Origin: Fluviicoccus keumensis
GTDB taxonomy: Bacteria > Pseudomonadota > Gammaproteobacteria > Pseudomonadales > Moraxellaceae
Reading direction: 5' to 3'
Length of the DNA stretch: 64,000 bases
Assembly: GCF_004217445.1 (NCBI RefSeq)
Contig: NZ_SHKX01000015.1
Coordinates: 124,001 to 188,000 of the forward strand
Part shown: positions 46,862 through 55,272 of the stretch, one piece after another
How positions within the stretch are numbered: position 1 is the stretch's first letter
How the letters are laid out: every line of letters begins with the position of its first letter
The notes under the pieces: model-generated
Told to the model about the DNA's origin: nothing
What the model saw: only the letters and a program-made list of their open reading frames with translations
The model's database searches: none
Position numbers and translations under genes: made by a program

Positions 46862-46878
46862 AACGGCCGGAAACAGAA

Positions 46879-46900
46879 AAAAGCCCCTCCGGCTTTTGAC
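46879..46900. terminator. Hairpin after the hybrid kinase gene
   Basis: AAAAGCC-CCTCC-GGCTTTT, 18 bases after the stop. It overlaps the -35 of the next promoter (46896-46901) and is a modest terminator. Confidence 0.5.
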
Positions 46901-46924
46901 AAGCAGCCTTCGACCCCGTATTAT
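46896..46924 (+). promoter_or_regulatory. Strong sigma70 promoter of yceD-rpmF-plsX
   Basis: A perfect TTGACA (46896-46901) and TATTAT (46919-46924), spaced 17 bases. The expected start point (about 46931) is only about six bases before the yceD ATG at 46937. Confidence 0.75.
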
Positions 46925-46936
46925 CGCCCGCCTATT

Positions 46937-47455
46937 ATGCCAGTCCTCTCTCTACCTGCTTCAATCGAGCCCTTTAAATGGGCTGACCGAGCTGCCCAAG
47001 TGGCAGGCGATGTCCCTTTGGCGTCATTCCCGCGTTTGTGCGAGGGACTGGCTGATCAGGCGGGCACGGTTCAGGTTGATTGCCGGTTCGAGCGTGACGC
47101 CCAGCGCGTGCCTTGGCTGCGCGGAACCCTGACAACCAGCGTGACGCTGACTTGCCAGCGGTGTCTGAAGCCGATGGCCCTGCCGGTCTCGGTGGAGGTG
47201 GAGCTGGCGCTGGTACATGATGAGGAAGACGCCGAACGGCTGTCGGACGACGCGGATTATCTGGTCGTATCCGAGCAGGGCCTGATTCTGGCGGAAATCC
47301 TGGAAGACGAGTTGCTGCTGGCCATTCCTTATATTCCGTCCCATGAGAGCTGCGAGCTTGAATACCGGAATCCCGAGGAACCCGTCGGCGAAACCCGTCG
47401 CGAAAACCCGTTTCAGGTGCTGGCGGCTCTCAAAAAGCCGGCGGCAGACGAATAA
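46937..47455 (+). CDS. yceD: YceD family protein (DUF177, 23S rRNA accumulation protein)
   Basis: A 172-residue member of the YceD/DUF177 family, nearly always next to rpmF and linked to 23S rRNA processing or ribosome assembly. CQRC (about residue 73) and the C-terminal NPFQVLAALKK match the family. The N-terminus LSLPASIEPFKWAD aligns with the usual start, so the ATG at 46937 looks right even though it has no Shine-Dalgarno and would sit about six bases from the transcription start predicted from the adjacent promoter. Leaderless translation is therefore possible. Confidence 0.9.
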   Translation: MPVLSLPASIEPFKWADRAAQVAGDVPLASFPRLCEGLADQAGTVQVDCRFERDAQRVPWLRGTLTTSVTLTCQRCLKPMALPVSVEVELALVHDEEDAERLSDDADYLVVSEQGLILAEILEDELLLAIPYIPSHESCELEYRNPEEPVGETRRENPFQVLAALKKPAADE

Positions 47456-47489
47456 CCCGTAATCAACAGATGTTGTCTGGAGTCTCAAA

Positions 47490-47675
47490 ATGGCCGTTCA
47501 GCAAAACCGTAAAAGCCGCTCGCGTCGCGACATGCGTCGTTCCCATGATGCCCTGACCGCTGCCGCCCTGAGCGTGGACAGCACTACCGGTGAAGTACAT
47601 CGTCGTCACCACGTCACCAAGGATGGCGTGTACCGTGGCCGTCAACTCTTCCCCGTGGCTGTCGCCGAAGAGTAA
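47490..47675 (+). CDS. rpmF: 50S ribosomal protein L32
   Basis: A 61-residue bL32. MAVQQNRKSRSRRDMRRSHD is the standard N-terminus. The four-Cys zinc site found in some bacteria is absent, as in other gammaproteobacterial L32. It lies between yceD and plsX, the classical order. Confidence 0.97.
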   Translation: MAVQQNRKSRSRRDMRRSHDALTAAALSVDSTTGEVHRRHHVTKDGVYRGRQLFPVAVAEE

Positions 47676-47683
47676 TAAACGGC

Positions 47684-48694
47684 ATGGCGATCACGCTAGC
47701 CGTTGATGCCATGGGCGGGGACCACGGTCCCCGCGTTACCGTTCCCGCCTCGCTTTCCGTCCTCAAGACCCATCCTGCACTGAACCTTGTCCTGGTCGGT
47801 CAGGAAAACCTCATTCGTCCCTTGCTTGCCCGTTTGACCTCGGAAGAGTCCTCGCGCGTCAGTATCCTGCATACTGATGAGGTCGTGCTGATGGATGACA
47901 AGGTCGCGGTCGCTCTGCGCAACAAGCGCAATTCCTCCATGCGTCTCGCCATCAACCTGGTTCATGAAGGCAAGGCCGCCGCCTGCGTCAGTGCCGGCAA
48001 TACCGGAGCCTTGATGGCGGTCAGCCGTTTTGTGCTCAAGACCCACGCCGGGATCGACCGTCCCGCCATCATGACCGCCTTGCCGACCGTGAAGGGGCAT
48101 TGCCACATGCTGGACCTGGGCGCCAATGTCGATTCCGAGGCCGTGCACCTGCTGCAGTTCGCGCAGATGGGCAGTCTGGTGGCTTCCGCGCTGGACGGGA
48201 TTGACCGCCCCCGCGTCGGGCTGCTGAATATCGGCGAGGAAGAGATCAAGGGCAACGACCTCATCAAGGAGGCCAACGGCCTGCTCAAGGACTCCGGGCT
48301 CAACTATATCGGCTATGTTGAAGGCGATGGCGTTTTTGCCGGAGAAGCGGATGTGGTGGTTTGTGACGGCTTTGTCGGTAATATCGCGCTGAAGACTACC
48401 GAAGGCGTCGCCCGCATGTTTGGGGCTTTCGTCAAGGAGGAGATCAACCGCAACCTGTTCACCAAGCTGGCCGGGGCTATTGCCATTCCCATCTGGAACG
48501 GCCTGCGCCAGCGTATGGATCCGGGGCGCTACAACGGCGCCAGTCTGGTCGGCCTGACCGGCATTGTGATCAAGAGCCATGGCAGCGCCGATCAGAAGTC
48601 ATTCGCCAACGCCATCCGCGTCGCGCTCAAGGAAGTCGAGAAAGACATTCCTTCCCTGATCGCCGGCCGCTTGCAGCCGGCTGCCGGAGTCTGA
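47684..48694 (+). CDS. plsX: Phosphate acyltransferase PlsX
   Basis: A 336-residue enzyme that converts acyl-ACP to acyl-phosphate at the start of phospholipid synthesis. The family opening ITLAVDAMGGDHGP and later SAGNTGALMAVS and GFVGNIALKTTEG are clear. It is peripheral to the inner membrane. It starts eight bases after rpmF, and its stop is one base before the next start (TGAG then GTG). E. coli has fabH directly downstream, which is not the case here. Confidence 0.97.
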   Translation: MAITLAVDAMGGDHGPRVTVPASLSVLKTHPALNLVLVGQENLIRPLLARLTSEESSRVSILHTDEVVLMDDKVAVALRNKRNSSMRLAINLVHEGKAAACVSAGNTGALMAVSRFVLKTHAGIDRPAIMTALPTVKGHCHMLDLGANVDSEAVHLLQFAQMGSLVASALDGIDRPRVGLLNIGEEEIKGNDLIKEANGLLKDSGLNYIGYVEGDGVFAGEADVVVCDGFVGNIALKTTEGVARMFGAFVKEEINRNLFTKLAGAIAIPIWNGLRQRMDPGRYNGASLVGLTGIVIKSHGSADQKSFANAIRVALKEVEKDIPSLIAGRLQPAAGV

Positions 48695-48695
48695 G

Positions 48696-49142
48696 GTGCG
48701 TTTCCTGGCGGCGGTGTTGCTGGCCTTGTCCGCGAACATCGCCTGCGCCCTCGATGTCATGACTGAAGCCGATATCCGCGCCTTCCTGGACGAGCAGACG
48801 ACGCATGTCATGCGCAAGGAACTTGATCCCCTGATGACGTTGTTCGCGCCGGAATTCCGTCATCTTCTTCCTGCGGAGGGCAAGGAGGTCACCCGGGATG
48901 AATACAGCAAGATCCAGAACGCCAACTTCATGGTGGCCAAGCTGATCCTCAATACCATCGAGTTGCGACAGATACAGTTGCGGGAAGACGGCAAGCAGGC
49001 CATTATCCGCACCCACAACCGCAACCGTTATCTGATTCAGGTCAAAGACAAGCAAAACCTGATTGAACAGAATGAAGACCTGATAGGGGAGCTGGTGCTG
49101 CGCGACGGCCGGATTGTCTATCTGAGTACGGAAAAACTATGA
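48696..49142 (+). CDS. Small exported protein of unknown function between plsX and fabD
   Basis: A 148-residue protein I do not recognise. A signal peptide (MRFLAAVLLALSANIACA, cut after 18) leads a compact alpha/beta domain; the pattern helix-helix (DIRAFLDEQTTHVMRKELDP), then strands (AIIRTHNRNRYLIQV, ELVLRDGRIVYLSTE) suggests an NTF2-like fold. The start is GTG one base after the plsX stop, and its stop overlaps the fabD ATG by four bases, so it is fully embedded in the fab operon. It occupies the position where fabH lies in E. coli. A role in the envelope connected to lipid synthesis is inference from position only. Confidence 0.75.
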   Translation: MRFLAAVLLALSANIACALDVMTEADIRAFLDEQTTHVMRKELDPLMTLFAPEFRHLLPAEGKEVTRDEYSKIQNANFMVAKLILNTIELRQIQLREDGKQAIIRTHNRNRYLIQVKDKQNLIEQNEDLIGELVLRDGRIVYLSTEKL

Positions 49143-50074
49143 CTTCAACACTCGCTTTCGTCTTTCCCGGACAGGGTTCCCAGCAAAAGGGCATGCTGTC
49201 CGATCTGGCCGCCCGCTTTCCTGTGGTTACCGACACCTTTGCCGAAGCGTCCGCCTCCTTGGGTTTCGACCTGTGGAACTTGTGCCAGAACGATGAGGAT
49301 GCCCTCAATCGCACGGAGAACACCCAGCCCGCCTTGTTAACCGCCAGCATCGCGCTGTGGCGCGTCTGGCAGGCCGAGAGGGGTCCCCGCCCGGCTTTTT
49401 TGGCCGGTCACTCCCTGGGTGAGTATTCGGCGCTGGTCGCTTCCGGCGTATTGTCGCTGGCCGATGCCGTGAAGCTGGTGGCCTTGCGCGGCCGGTTGAT
49501 GCAGGATGCCGTACCCGCCGGAACCGGTGCCATGGCGGCCATTCTGGGCCTCTCTGATGAAGACGTGATTGCGGCTTGCCGCGAAGCCGCCGCCACGGGT
49601 ATCGCCGAAGCCGTGAACTTCAATTCGCCCGCCCAGGTGGTGATTGCCGGCGAGAAGGCCGCCGTGGAAGCCGCCATGAGCCTGGCCAGCGCCAAGGGCG
49701 CCAAGCGCGCCCTGATCCTGCCGGTCAGCGTGCCGTCGCACTGCTCGTTGATGAAGCCTGCCGCAGAAAAACTGGCGCTTGCCTTGAAGGACGTTGCCTT
49801 TAATACCCCTGCAATACCGGTGGTGCAGAATGTCGCCGCCCGTGTCGAGACTAGCGCCGACGCCATGCGTGAAGCCCTGGTGGCGCAGCTTTACAGCCCG
49901 GTGCAATGGGTGCGCAGCGTCGAATGGCTGGCGGCCCAGGGAGTCACCCGCGCGGTCGAGTGCGGCCCCGGCAAGGTGCTGTGCGGCCTGAACAAGCGTA
50001 TTCACAAGGGGCTGGAGTGTGAGTCCATCGAGAACGAAAGCTCCCTGACGGCCGCCTTGGCCCGTCCCGCCTGA
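49139..50074 (+). CDS. fabD: Malonyl-CoA:ACP transacylase
   Basis: A 311-residue acyltransferase that loads malonyl units onto ACP. The nucleophile Ser is in AGHSLGEYSALVASG (about residue 92) and the catalytic His in VSVPSHCSLM (about 201), with FPGQGSQ at the N-terminus. The ATG overlaps the preceding stop in ATGA. Length is as in E. coli (309). Confidence 0.97.
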   Translation: MTSTLAFVFPGQGSQQKGMLSDLAARFPVVTDTFAEASASLGFDLWNLCQNDEDALNRTENTQPALLTASIALWRVWQAERGPRPAFLAGHSLGEYSALVASGVLSLADAVKLVALRGRLMQDAVPAGTGAMAAILGLSDEDVIAACREAAATGIAEAVNFNSPAQVVIAGEKAAVEAAMSLASAKGAKRALILPVSVPSHCSLMKPAAEKLALALKDVAFNTPAIPVVQNVAARVETSADAMREALVAQLYSPVQWVRSVEWLAAQGVTRAVECGPGKVLCGLNKRIHKGLECESIENESSLTAALARPA

Positions 50075-50089
50075 TTTCGGAGAAGAAGC

Positions 50090-50824
50090 ATGTCATTGCA
50101 AGGAAAAGTCACCATTGTCACCGGCGCCAGTCGCGGTATCGGCAAGGCTATCGCCAGCAAGCTGGCGGCGCAGGGCGCCACGGTGATCGGTACCGCCACG
50201 ACCGAGGCCGGGGCCGAGGCGATCAATGCCTGGCTGAGTCAATCCGGCGGCGCCGGCATGATGCTGAACGTTGCCGAACCCGGCCAGATCGAGTCCTTTA
50301 TCGAGGCGGTACAGGCCCGCTTCGGCGCGCCGCTGATCCTGGTCAACAATGCCGGGATCACCCGCGACAACTTGCTGCTGCGCATGAAGGATGCCGAATG
50401 GGATGATGTCATCGCCACCAACCTGACCGCCATTTTCCGCCTTTCCAAGGCTTGCCTGAAGGGCATGGGCAAAGCGCGCTGGGGCCGTATCATCAACATC
50501 AGCTCCGTCGTCGGCCTGATGGGTAATCCGGGACAAACCAATTACGCCGCCGCCAAGGCCGGGCTGGAAGGTTTCAGCCGCTCGCTGGCGCGCGAGATGG
50601 GGAGCCGTAACATTACCGTCAACAGCGTCGCGCCCGGTTTTATCGCCACCGACATGACGCATGCCTTGTCTGAAGCACAGCAACAAACCATGCTTTCCCA
50701 GATTCCGGCCGGCCGTCTTGGCCAGCCCGAAGACATCGCCGAGGCCGTTGCCTTCCTGGCCGGTGATGCCGCCGCTTACATTACCGGAGTGACTTTACCG
50801 GTCAATGGCGGTATGTATATGTAA
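50090..50824 (+). CDS. fabG: 3-oxoacyl-[ACP] reductase
   Basis: A 244-residue classical SDR that reduces beta-ketoacyl-ACP with NADPH. It has TGASRGIG (residues 12-19), NNAGIT, the catalytic Ser in INISSVVG and YAAAKAG (Tyr-x3-Lys). The C-terminal YITGVTLPVNGGMYM is the FabG hallmark. It starts 15 bases after fabD, with GGAGAAG as ribosome site. Confidence 0.97.
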   Translation: MSLQGKVTIVTGASRGIGKAIASKLAAQGATVIGTATTEAGAEAINAWLSQSGGAGMMLNVAEPGQIESFIEAVQARFGAPLILVNNAGITRDNLLLRMKDAEWDDVIATNLTAIFRLSKACLKGMGKARWGRIINISSVVGLMGNPGQTNYAAAKAGLEGFSRSLAREMGSRNITVNSVAPGFIATDMTHALSEAQQQTMLSQIPAGRLGQPEDIAEAVAFLAGDAAAYITGVTLPVNGGMYM

Positions 50825-50853
50825 CTCTTTTCATCAAACGGCCTAAAAGGATG

Positions 50854-50883
50854 TTGCTACCTGACTACGGCCTTCAATAAACT
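50854..50883 (+). promoter_or_regulatory. Putative acpP promoter in the fabG-acpP gap
   Basis: TTGCTA (50854-50859) and TAAACT (50878-50883), 18 bases apart, 66 bases before acpP. Each box matches four of six consensus bases. A separate acpP promoter is known in E. coli. Confidence 0.4.
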
Positions 50884-50948
50884 AGCAGCGCTGTTCGGCG
50901 GTACGAAGGTGCCGTGAACATCGAGACCACCCCCTGAGGAGACACAAA

Positions 50949-51185
50949 GTGAGCACTATCGAAGAACGGGTCAAGAAGATCGTAGCCGAACAATTGGGCG
51001 TAAAGCTGGAGGACGTGAAGAACGAGTCCTCTTTTGTGGACGATCTGGGCGCCGATTCCCTGGACACCGTTGAGCTGGTGATGGCTCTCGAAGAAGAGTT
51101 CGAGACCGAGATTCCCGATGAAGAAGCCGAGAAAATCGGCACTGTGCAGACTGCCATTGACTACATCGTCGCCAACGCCAAGTAA
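50949..51185 (+). CDS. acpP: Acyl carrier protein
   Basis: A 78-residue acidic four-helix protein. The phosphopantetheine attachment Ser37 is in GADSLDTVELVMALEE. The start is GTG with GAGGAG upstream. Its own putative promoter before it and a strong terminator after it suggest high expression independent of the rest of the operon. Confidence 0.98.
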   Translation: MSTIEERVKKIVAEQLGVKLEDVKNESSFVDDLGADSLDTVELVMALEEEFETEIPDEEAEKIGTVQTAIDYIVANAK

Positions 51186-51205
51186 GTGTTGGGTGACAAC
51201 CGAAG

Positions 51206-51242
51206 CCGCATCCCGCAGTCGCGGGTCATGCGGTTTTTTTTT
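51206..51242 (+). terminator. Strong terminator between acpP and fabF
   Basis: CCGCAT-CCCGC-AGTC-GCGGG-TC-ATGCGG followed by nine T residues. Confidence 0.9.
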
Positions 51243-51328
51243 AGCCGGGATATCCCGGTTGGCCGGAGTGAATGACCGACCGGGTGAGGATTTCACCGGG
51301 TTGCCGCTTGCATAAGGGGTTTCAAAGC

Positions 51329-52567
51329 ATGAGTCGACGTCGTGTCGTTGTGACGGGTATGGGCATGGTGACTTGCCTGGGCCGGGATGTAGCCTCCACG
51401 TGGGAAGGCATTCTTGCCGGGCGCAGCGGTATCACCAGCATTGATCATTTCGACGCCAGCCAGTACAAGACCCGCTTCGCCGGGATTGTCCGTGATTTTG
51501 AGCCCGAATCGGCCATGCCGGCCAAGGAGCTGCGTCGCTATGACGAGTTCATGCACTATGGCATGTCGGCCGGTATCCAGGCGATTCAGGACGCCGGGCT
51601 GGAAGTCACGCCCGACAATGCAGGCCGTATCGGTGTCGCCATTGGTGCGGGTATCGGCGGCATCGGCACGATCGAGCGTAACTACGACACGCTGTTGAAG
51701 GATGGTCCGAACAAGATTTCCCCGTTCTTCGTGCCAGGCTCCATCATTAATCTGGCGGCGGGCCTCCTGGCCATCCGCTTCGGGCTGAAGGGGCCGAACC
51801 TGGCCTTGGCTACCGCCTGCACGACCGCCACGCATTGCATCGGTCTGGCGGCGCGCCTGATTGCCTATGGTGATGCCGACGTCATGGTGGCCGGGGGAGC
51901 GGAGAAGGGCTCCTCGCCGCTGGGCATGGCCGGTTTTGCCGCCGCGCGCGCCCTGTCTACCCGCAATGACAACCCGCAGGCCGCCAGCCGCCCGTTTGAC
52001 AAGGACCGCGACGGCTTTGTGCTGGGCGACGGCTCCGGTGTGCTGGTGGTCGAAGAATACGAACATGCCAAGGCGCGCGGCGCAAAAATCTACGCCGAGC
52101 TGATCGGCTTCGGCATGAGTGACGACGCTTTCCACATTACTTCACCGACCGAATCCGGTGAAGGGGCGGCGGCCTCCATGCGCAATGCGTTGCGCGACGC
52201 CGGAATCGAGCCATCCGCCGTGGACTATATCAATGCTCACGGCACCAGCACCCCGGCAGGGGACATGGCGGAATCGCAGGCAATAGAATCGGTTTTCGGC
52301 GAGCACGCAATGCGTGTCGCTGTCAGTTCGACCAAATCCATGATCGGTCACCTGCTGGGTGCAGCCGGTGGTGTTGAGGCCATTTTCAGCGTGCTGGCGA
52401 TCCGCGACAACATCGCGCCGCCCACCATCAATCTGGAAAACCCGGATCCGGGATGCCGTCTGGATTATGTTCCCAATCAGGCTCGCCCGATGAAGGTGGA
52501 TATTTCGCTGTCGAACTCCTTCGGATTCGGCGGTACCAACGGCACCCTGATTTTCCGCCGCATCTAG
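51329..52567 (+). CDS. fabF: 3-oxoacyl-[ACP] synthase II
   Basis: A 412-residue condensing enzyme that elongates acyl-ACP with malonyl-ACP. The catalytic Cys164 is in ATACTTATH, and the two His are in NAHGTSTPAGD and STKSMIGHLLGAAGG. The start at 51329 (MSRRRVVVTGMG) has AAGGGG upstream; the frame opens 19 codons earlier. Length matches E. coli FabF (413). A terminator separates it from acpP, so expression needs readthrough or its own promoter. Confidence 0.96.
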   Translation: MSRRRVVVTGMGMVTCLGRDVASTWEGILAGRSGITSIDHFDASQYKTRFAGIVRDFEPESAMPAKELRRYDEFMHYGMSAGIQAIQDAGLEVTPDNAGRIGVAIGAGIGGIGTIERNYDTLLKDGPNKISPFFVPGSIINLAAGLLAIRFGLKGPNLALATACTTATHCIGLAARLIAYGDADVMVAGGAEKGSSPLGMAGFAAARALSTRNDNPQAASRPFDKDRDGFVLGDGSGVLVVEEYEHAKARGAKIYAELIGFGMSDDAFHITSPTESGEGAAASMRNALRDAGIEPSAVDYINAHGTSTPAGDMAESQAIESVFGEHAMRVAVSSTKSMIGHLLGAAGGVEAIFSVLAIRDNIAPPTINLENPDPGCRLDYVPNQARPMKVDISLSNSFGFGGTNGTLIFRRI

Positions 52568-52593
52568 GTGAGCGTCCTGAAACGGAGCGTAGT

Positions 52594-53418
52594 GTGCTGA
52601 TCGCCGCCTGGCTGAACGGCTCTCCGGTCGCGGGCATGCCTGTTGACGATCGCGGTTTCGCTTACGGGGACGGCCACTTCACCACCCTGCCGGTTCGAGG
52701 CGGCGAGCCGGTTCTGCTGGATTACCATTGGCGGCGTCTGTTGCTGAGCTCGCAATCGCTGAATATCCCGGTAGCCGGCATGGACCGCTGGCGTCAGGAT
52801 TTCGCCCGCTTTGTCGCGGCGCATCCGGACGGGATCGCCAAAATCATCATCACCCGGGGGGCGGGCGGGCGCGGGTATCTTCCGGATGTCCAGCAGCTTC
52901 CCAACTGCTATTTCCTGCTCTGGACCGAGGTTCCGCATTCGTCCGGCAATCAGGCCGGTATTGAAAGCGGGATATTGCAAGGGCGATTGGGGCTGAATCC
53001 GCTCACTGCCGGGCACAAGCATCTAAACCGGCTGGAGCAGGTATTGTTGCGGCAGGAACTCGCCTTGACCCCGTGGCCCGAGGCCGTGGTCTGTGATCTT
53101 GAGGGGCGTGTGATCGAAGGCGTTTTCAGTAATCTGTTTGCGGTGCAGGCAGGACGATTACTGACGCCGGCGCTGTCCGCAGCCGGTGTACGCGGGGTGA
53201 TGCGCTCTTTTTTGATGGACTCCGCGGGCGATCTGCAACACACTGTCCTTGAAACCGGGTTGCAAACCGATGATCTGGATCAGGCTGACGAGTTGTTCTT
53301 CTGCAACAGCGTGTTCGGCATTTGGCCGGTGATCCGCTTCAATGGCAGAATAATGCCCCCGAACCCCGTCACCCAACGTTTGCAGCAGCATTTGAAAAAT
53401 GCCCGAATTACCGCCTAA
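52594..53418 (+). CDS. pabC: Aminodeoxychorismate lyase
   Basis: A 274-residue PLP fold-type IV enzyme that releases p-aminobenzoate for folate. RGFAYGDGHFTTLPV is the family start, the PLP Lys is in AGHKHLNRLEQVL (about 141), and EGVFSNLFAV lies near the cofactor phosphate. The GTG start at 52594 has CGGAGCG upstream. The 3' end overlaps mltG by 20 bases. This pabC-in-fab-cluster position is classical. Confidence 0.94.
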   Translation: MLIAAWLNGSPVAGMPVDDRGFAYGDGHFTTLPVRGGEPVLLDYHWRRLLLSSQSLNIPVAGMDRWRQDFARFVAAHPDGIAKIIITRGAGGRGYLPDVQQLPNCYFLLWTEVPHSSGNQAGIESGILQGRLGLNPLTAGHKHLNRLEQVLLRQELALTPWPEAVVCDLEGRVIEGVFSNLFAVQAGRLLTPALSAAGVRGVMRSFLMDSAGDLQHTVLETGLQTDDLDQADELFFCNSVFGIWPVIRFNGRIMPPNPVTQRLQQHLKNARITA

Positions 53419-54601
53419 GAAACCGACCCGTCGACCGGCCGCCAAGAAAACTGCCGGTACGGCGTCCCCGCGTACGCGCAAGCCAGCGGCTCCGCGCGAC
53501 TCGGACGCCAAACCGGCGAAGCCGGCCAAGCCCCGGGTTCGCAACGCCACTTCCGCGCCTCGCCGCCGCCCCAGCCGACAGCCGCCCAAGACCATATCGG
53601 TCTGGCCGATTGTCAGTGGTTTTCTGCTGGTTGTGCTGCTGGCGTTATCCGGTTGGGTATGGTTGAACCTGTTCCGGCCGCTGGATATCCCGGCGCAGGG
53701 CTATCGCCTGCGCGTTGAACGGGGCACCGGCTATCAGGCCGCCTTCGACAGGCTGGCGGCGGATGGCAAACTGGGTAACCGCGCCTTGTCCCGAGCCTAC
53801 TTCCGCTTTCTGCACCCCAAAGCCTTGCAAATGGGTGTGTACGAGTTTCGGCCGGGTGTCAGTGTCGCCGGACTGCTGAAGCAGTTGGCAAACGGCGAAG
53901 GGCTGATCTACACCCGCGTCACCGTGATCGAGGGTACAACGTTCGCCAAGCTGCGTGAACAGGTGGCTGCCAATCCGGATATCAAGCAAACCCTTCGCGA
54001 CAGAAGCGACAGCCAGATCATGTCCCTGATGGGCAGTCCGGTGACGAACCCGGAAGGATTGTTTGCGCCCGATACGTATGTGTTCATGCCCGGCGACACG
54101 GATGAAATGGTGCTCCGTAAACTTTTCGACCAGCAGCAACGGGTGCTCCAAAAGGCCTGGGCGACGCGGACGCCGGGCTTGCCTTACCGTACCCCTTATG
54201 AGGCCTTGATCATGGCCTCGATTGTGGAGAAGGAGACCGGTAACGCCGCGGAAAGGCCTCAAATCGCCGGATTGTTTATCCGCCGACTGCAACAAGGCAT
54301 GCGTCTGCAAACCGATCCGACCGTGATCTATGGCATGGGCAAGGCGTACACCGGCAACCTGCGCAAGATCGACCTGATCACGCCGACACCCTACAACACG
54401 TATCGTATTGATGGCCTGCCGCCGACACCCATCGCCTTGCCGGGCAAGGCGGCGATTGAGGCGGCACTGCATCCGGCTCCGGGCGACAGCCTTTACTTTG
54501 TGGCGCGTGGCGACGGCAGCGGCACGCATGTATTCAGCGCTGACCTGAAAGCCCATAACGAGGCGGTGCGCGCCTACATTGAAAATACCCGTCGGCATTG
54601 A
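53399..54601 (+). CDS. mltG: Endolytic murein transglycosylase MltG
   Basis: A 400-residue inner-membrane enzyme that cuts nascent glycan strands and may end their synthesis. A long Lys/Arg/Pro/Ala-rich cytoplasmic tail (1-65), a membrane helix (about 68-90), a LysM-like subdomain and the YceG domain follow. The catalytic Glu277 is in ASIVEKETG, and QTDPTVIYGMG is typical. The basic N-terminal tail is longer than that of E. coli MltG (340 residues in all). It overlaps pabC. Confidence 0.94.
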   Translation: MPELPPKKPTRRPAAKKTAGTASPRTRKPAAPRDSDAKPAKPAKPRVRNATSAPRRRPSRQPPKTISVWPIVSGFLLVVLLALSGWVWLNLFRPLDIPAQGYRLRVERGTGYQAAFDRLAADGKLGNRALSRAYFRFLHPKALQMGVYEFRPGVSVAGLLKQLANGEGLIYTRVTVIEGTTFAKLREQVAANPDIKQTLRDRSDSQIMSLMGSPVTNPEGLFAPDTYVFMPGDTDEMVLRKLFDQQQRVLQKAWATRTPGLPYRTPYEALIMASIVEKETGNAAERPQIAGLFIRRLQQGMRLQTDPTVIYGMGKAYTGNLRKIDLITPTPYNTYRIDGLPPTPIALPGKAAIEAALHPAPGDSLYFVARGDGSGTHVFSADLKAHNEAVRAYIENTRRH

Positions 54602-54639
54602 ACGCCGTTTTATCCTGAATTGCGGAGCGTGAAATAGTC

Positions 54640-55269
54640 ATGGGCTTGTTCATAACCCTTGAAGGCACGGAAGGCGTTGGCAAGAGCACGGCGCTGCAGT
54701 TTCTGAGGGATCGCCTGCAGGAAGCCGGTTTCACGGTCGTGGTGACGCGTGAGCCTGGCGGTACCCTGCTGGCCGAGCGCATTCGCGGTTTGCTGCTGGC
54801 GCGTGAAGCCGAACCGATGTCGCCGATGACCGAGTTACTGCTGGTTTTCGCGGCTCGCGCCCAGCATCTGGAGCAGGTGATTATCCCCGCGCTGCAAGCC
54901 GGACAATGGGTGCTCTGCGACCGTTTTACCGACGCCACCTATGCCTATCAGGGAGGCGGTCGCGGCCTGCCGGTTCCAGACATTGCGGCGCTGGAAACCC
55001 TGGTGCAAGGCAGCTTGCGGCCGGATATCACGCTATGGCTGGATGCGCCGGTTGAAACCGGGCTGGCCCGTGCGGCCGCGCGTCAGGCGCTGGACCGTTT
55101 TGAGCAGGAAAAAGCGGTCTTCTTCGAGCGGGTGCGCGCCGAGTACGCCCGGCAAGCCGAGGAGGCTCCGCAACGCTACCGTCGTATTGACGCCACGCAG
55201 GATATTGCGGGCGTGCAGGCGCAATTGCAGCAGGTGCTGGATTCTTTTCCCGGTTTGTCCCAGGACTGA
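54640..55269 (+). CDS. tmk: Thymidylate kinase
   Basis: A 209-residue P-loop kinase making dTDP from dTMP. The P-loop is EGTEGVGKST (8-17); TREPGGT and CDRFTDATYAYQGGGRG hold the nucleotide-binding DR(Y/F) motif. It sits between mltG and holB, as in E. coli and Pseudomonas. Confidence 0.97.
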   Translation: MGLFITLEGTEGVGKSTALQFLRDRLQEAGFTVVVTREPGGTLLAERIRGLLLAREAEPMSPMTELLLVFAARAQHLEQVIIPALQAGQWVLCDRFTDATYAYQGGGRGLPVPDIAALETLVQGSLRPDITLWLDAPVETGLARAAARQALDRFEQEKAVFFERVRAEYARQAEEAPQRYRRIDATQDIAGVQAQLQQVLDSFPGLSQD

Positions 55270-55272
55270 TTG

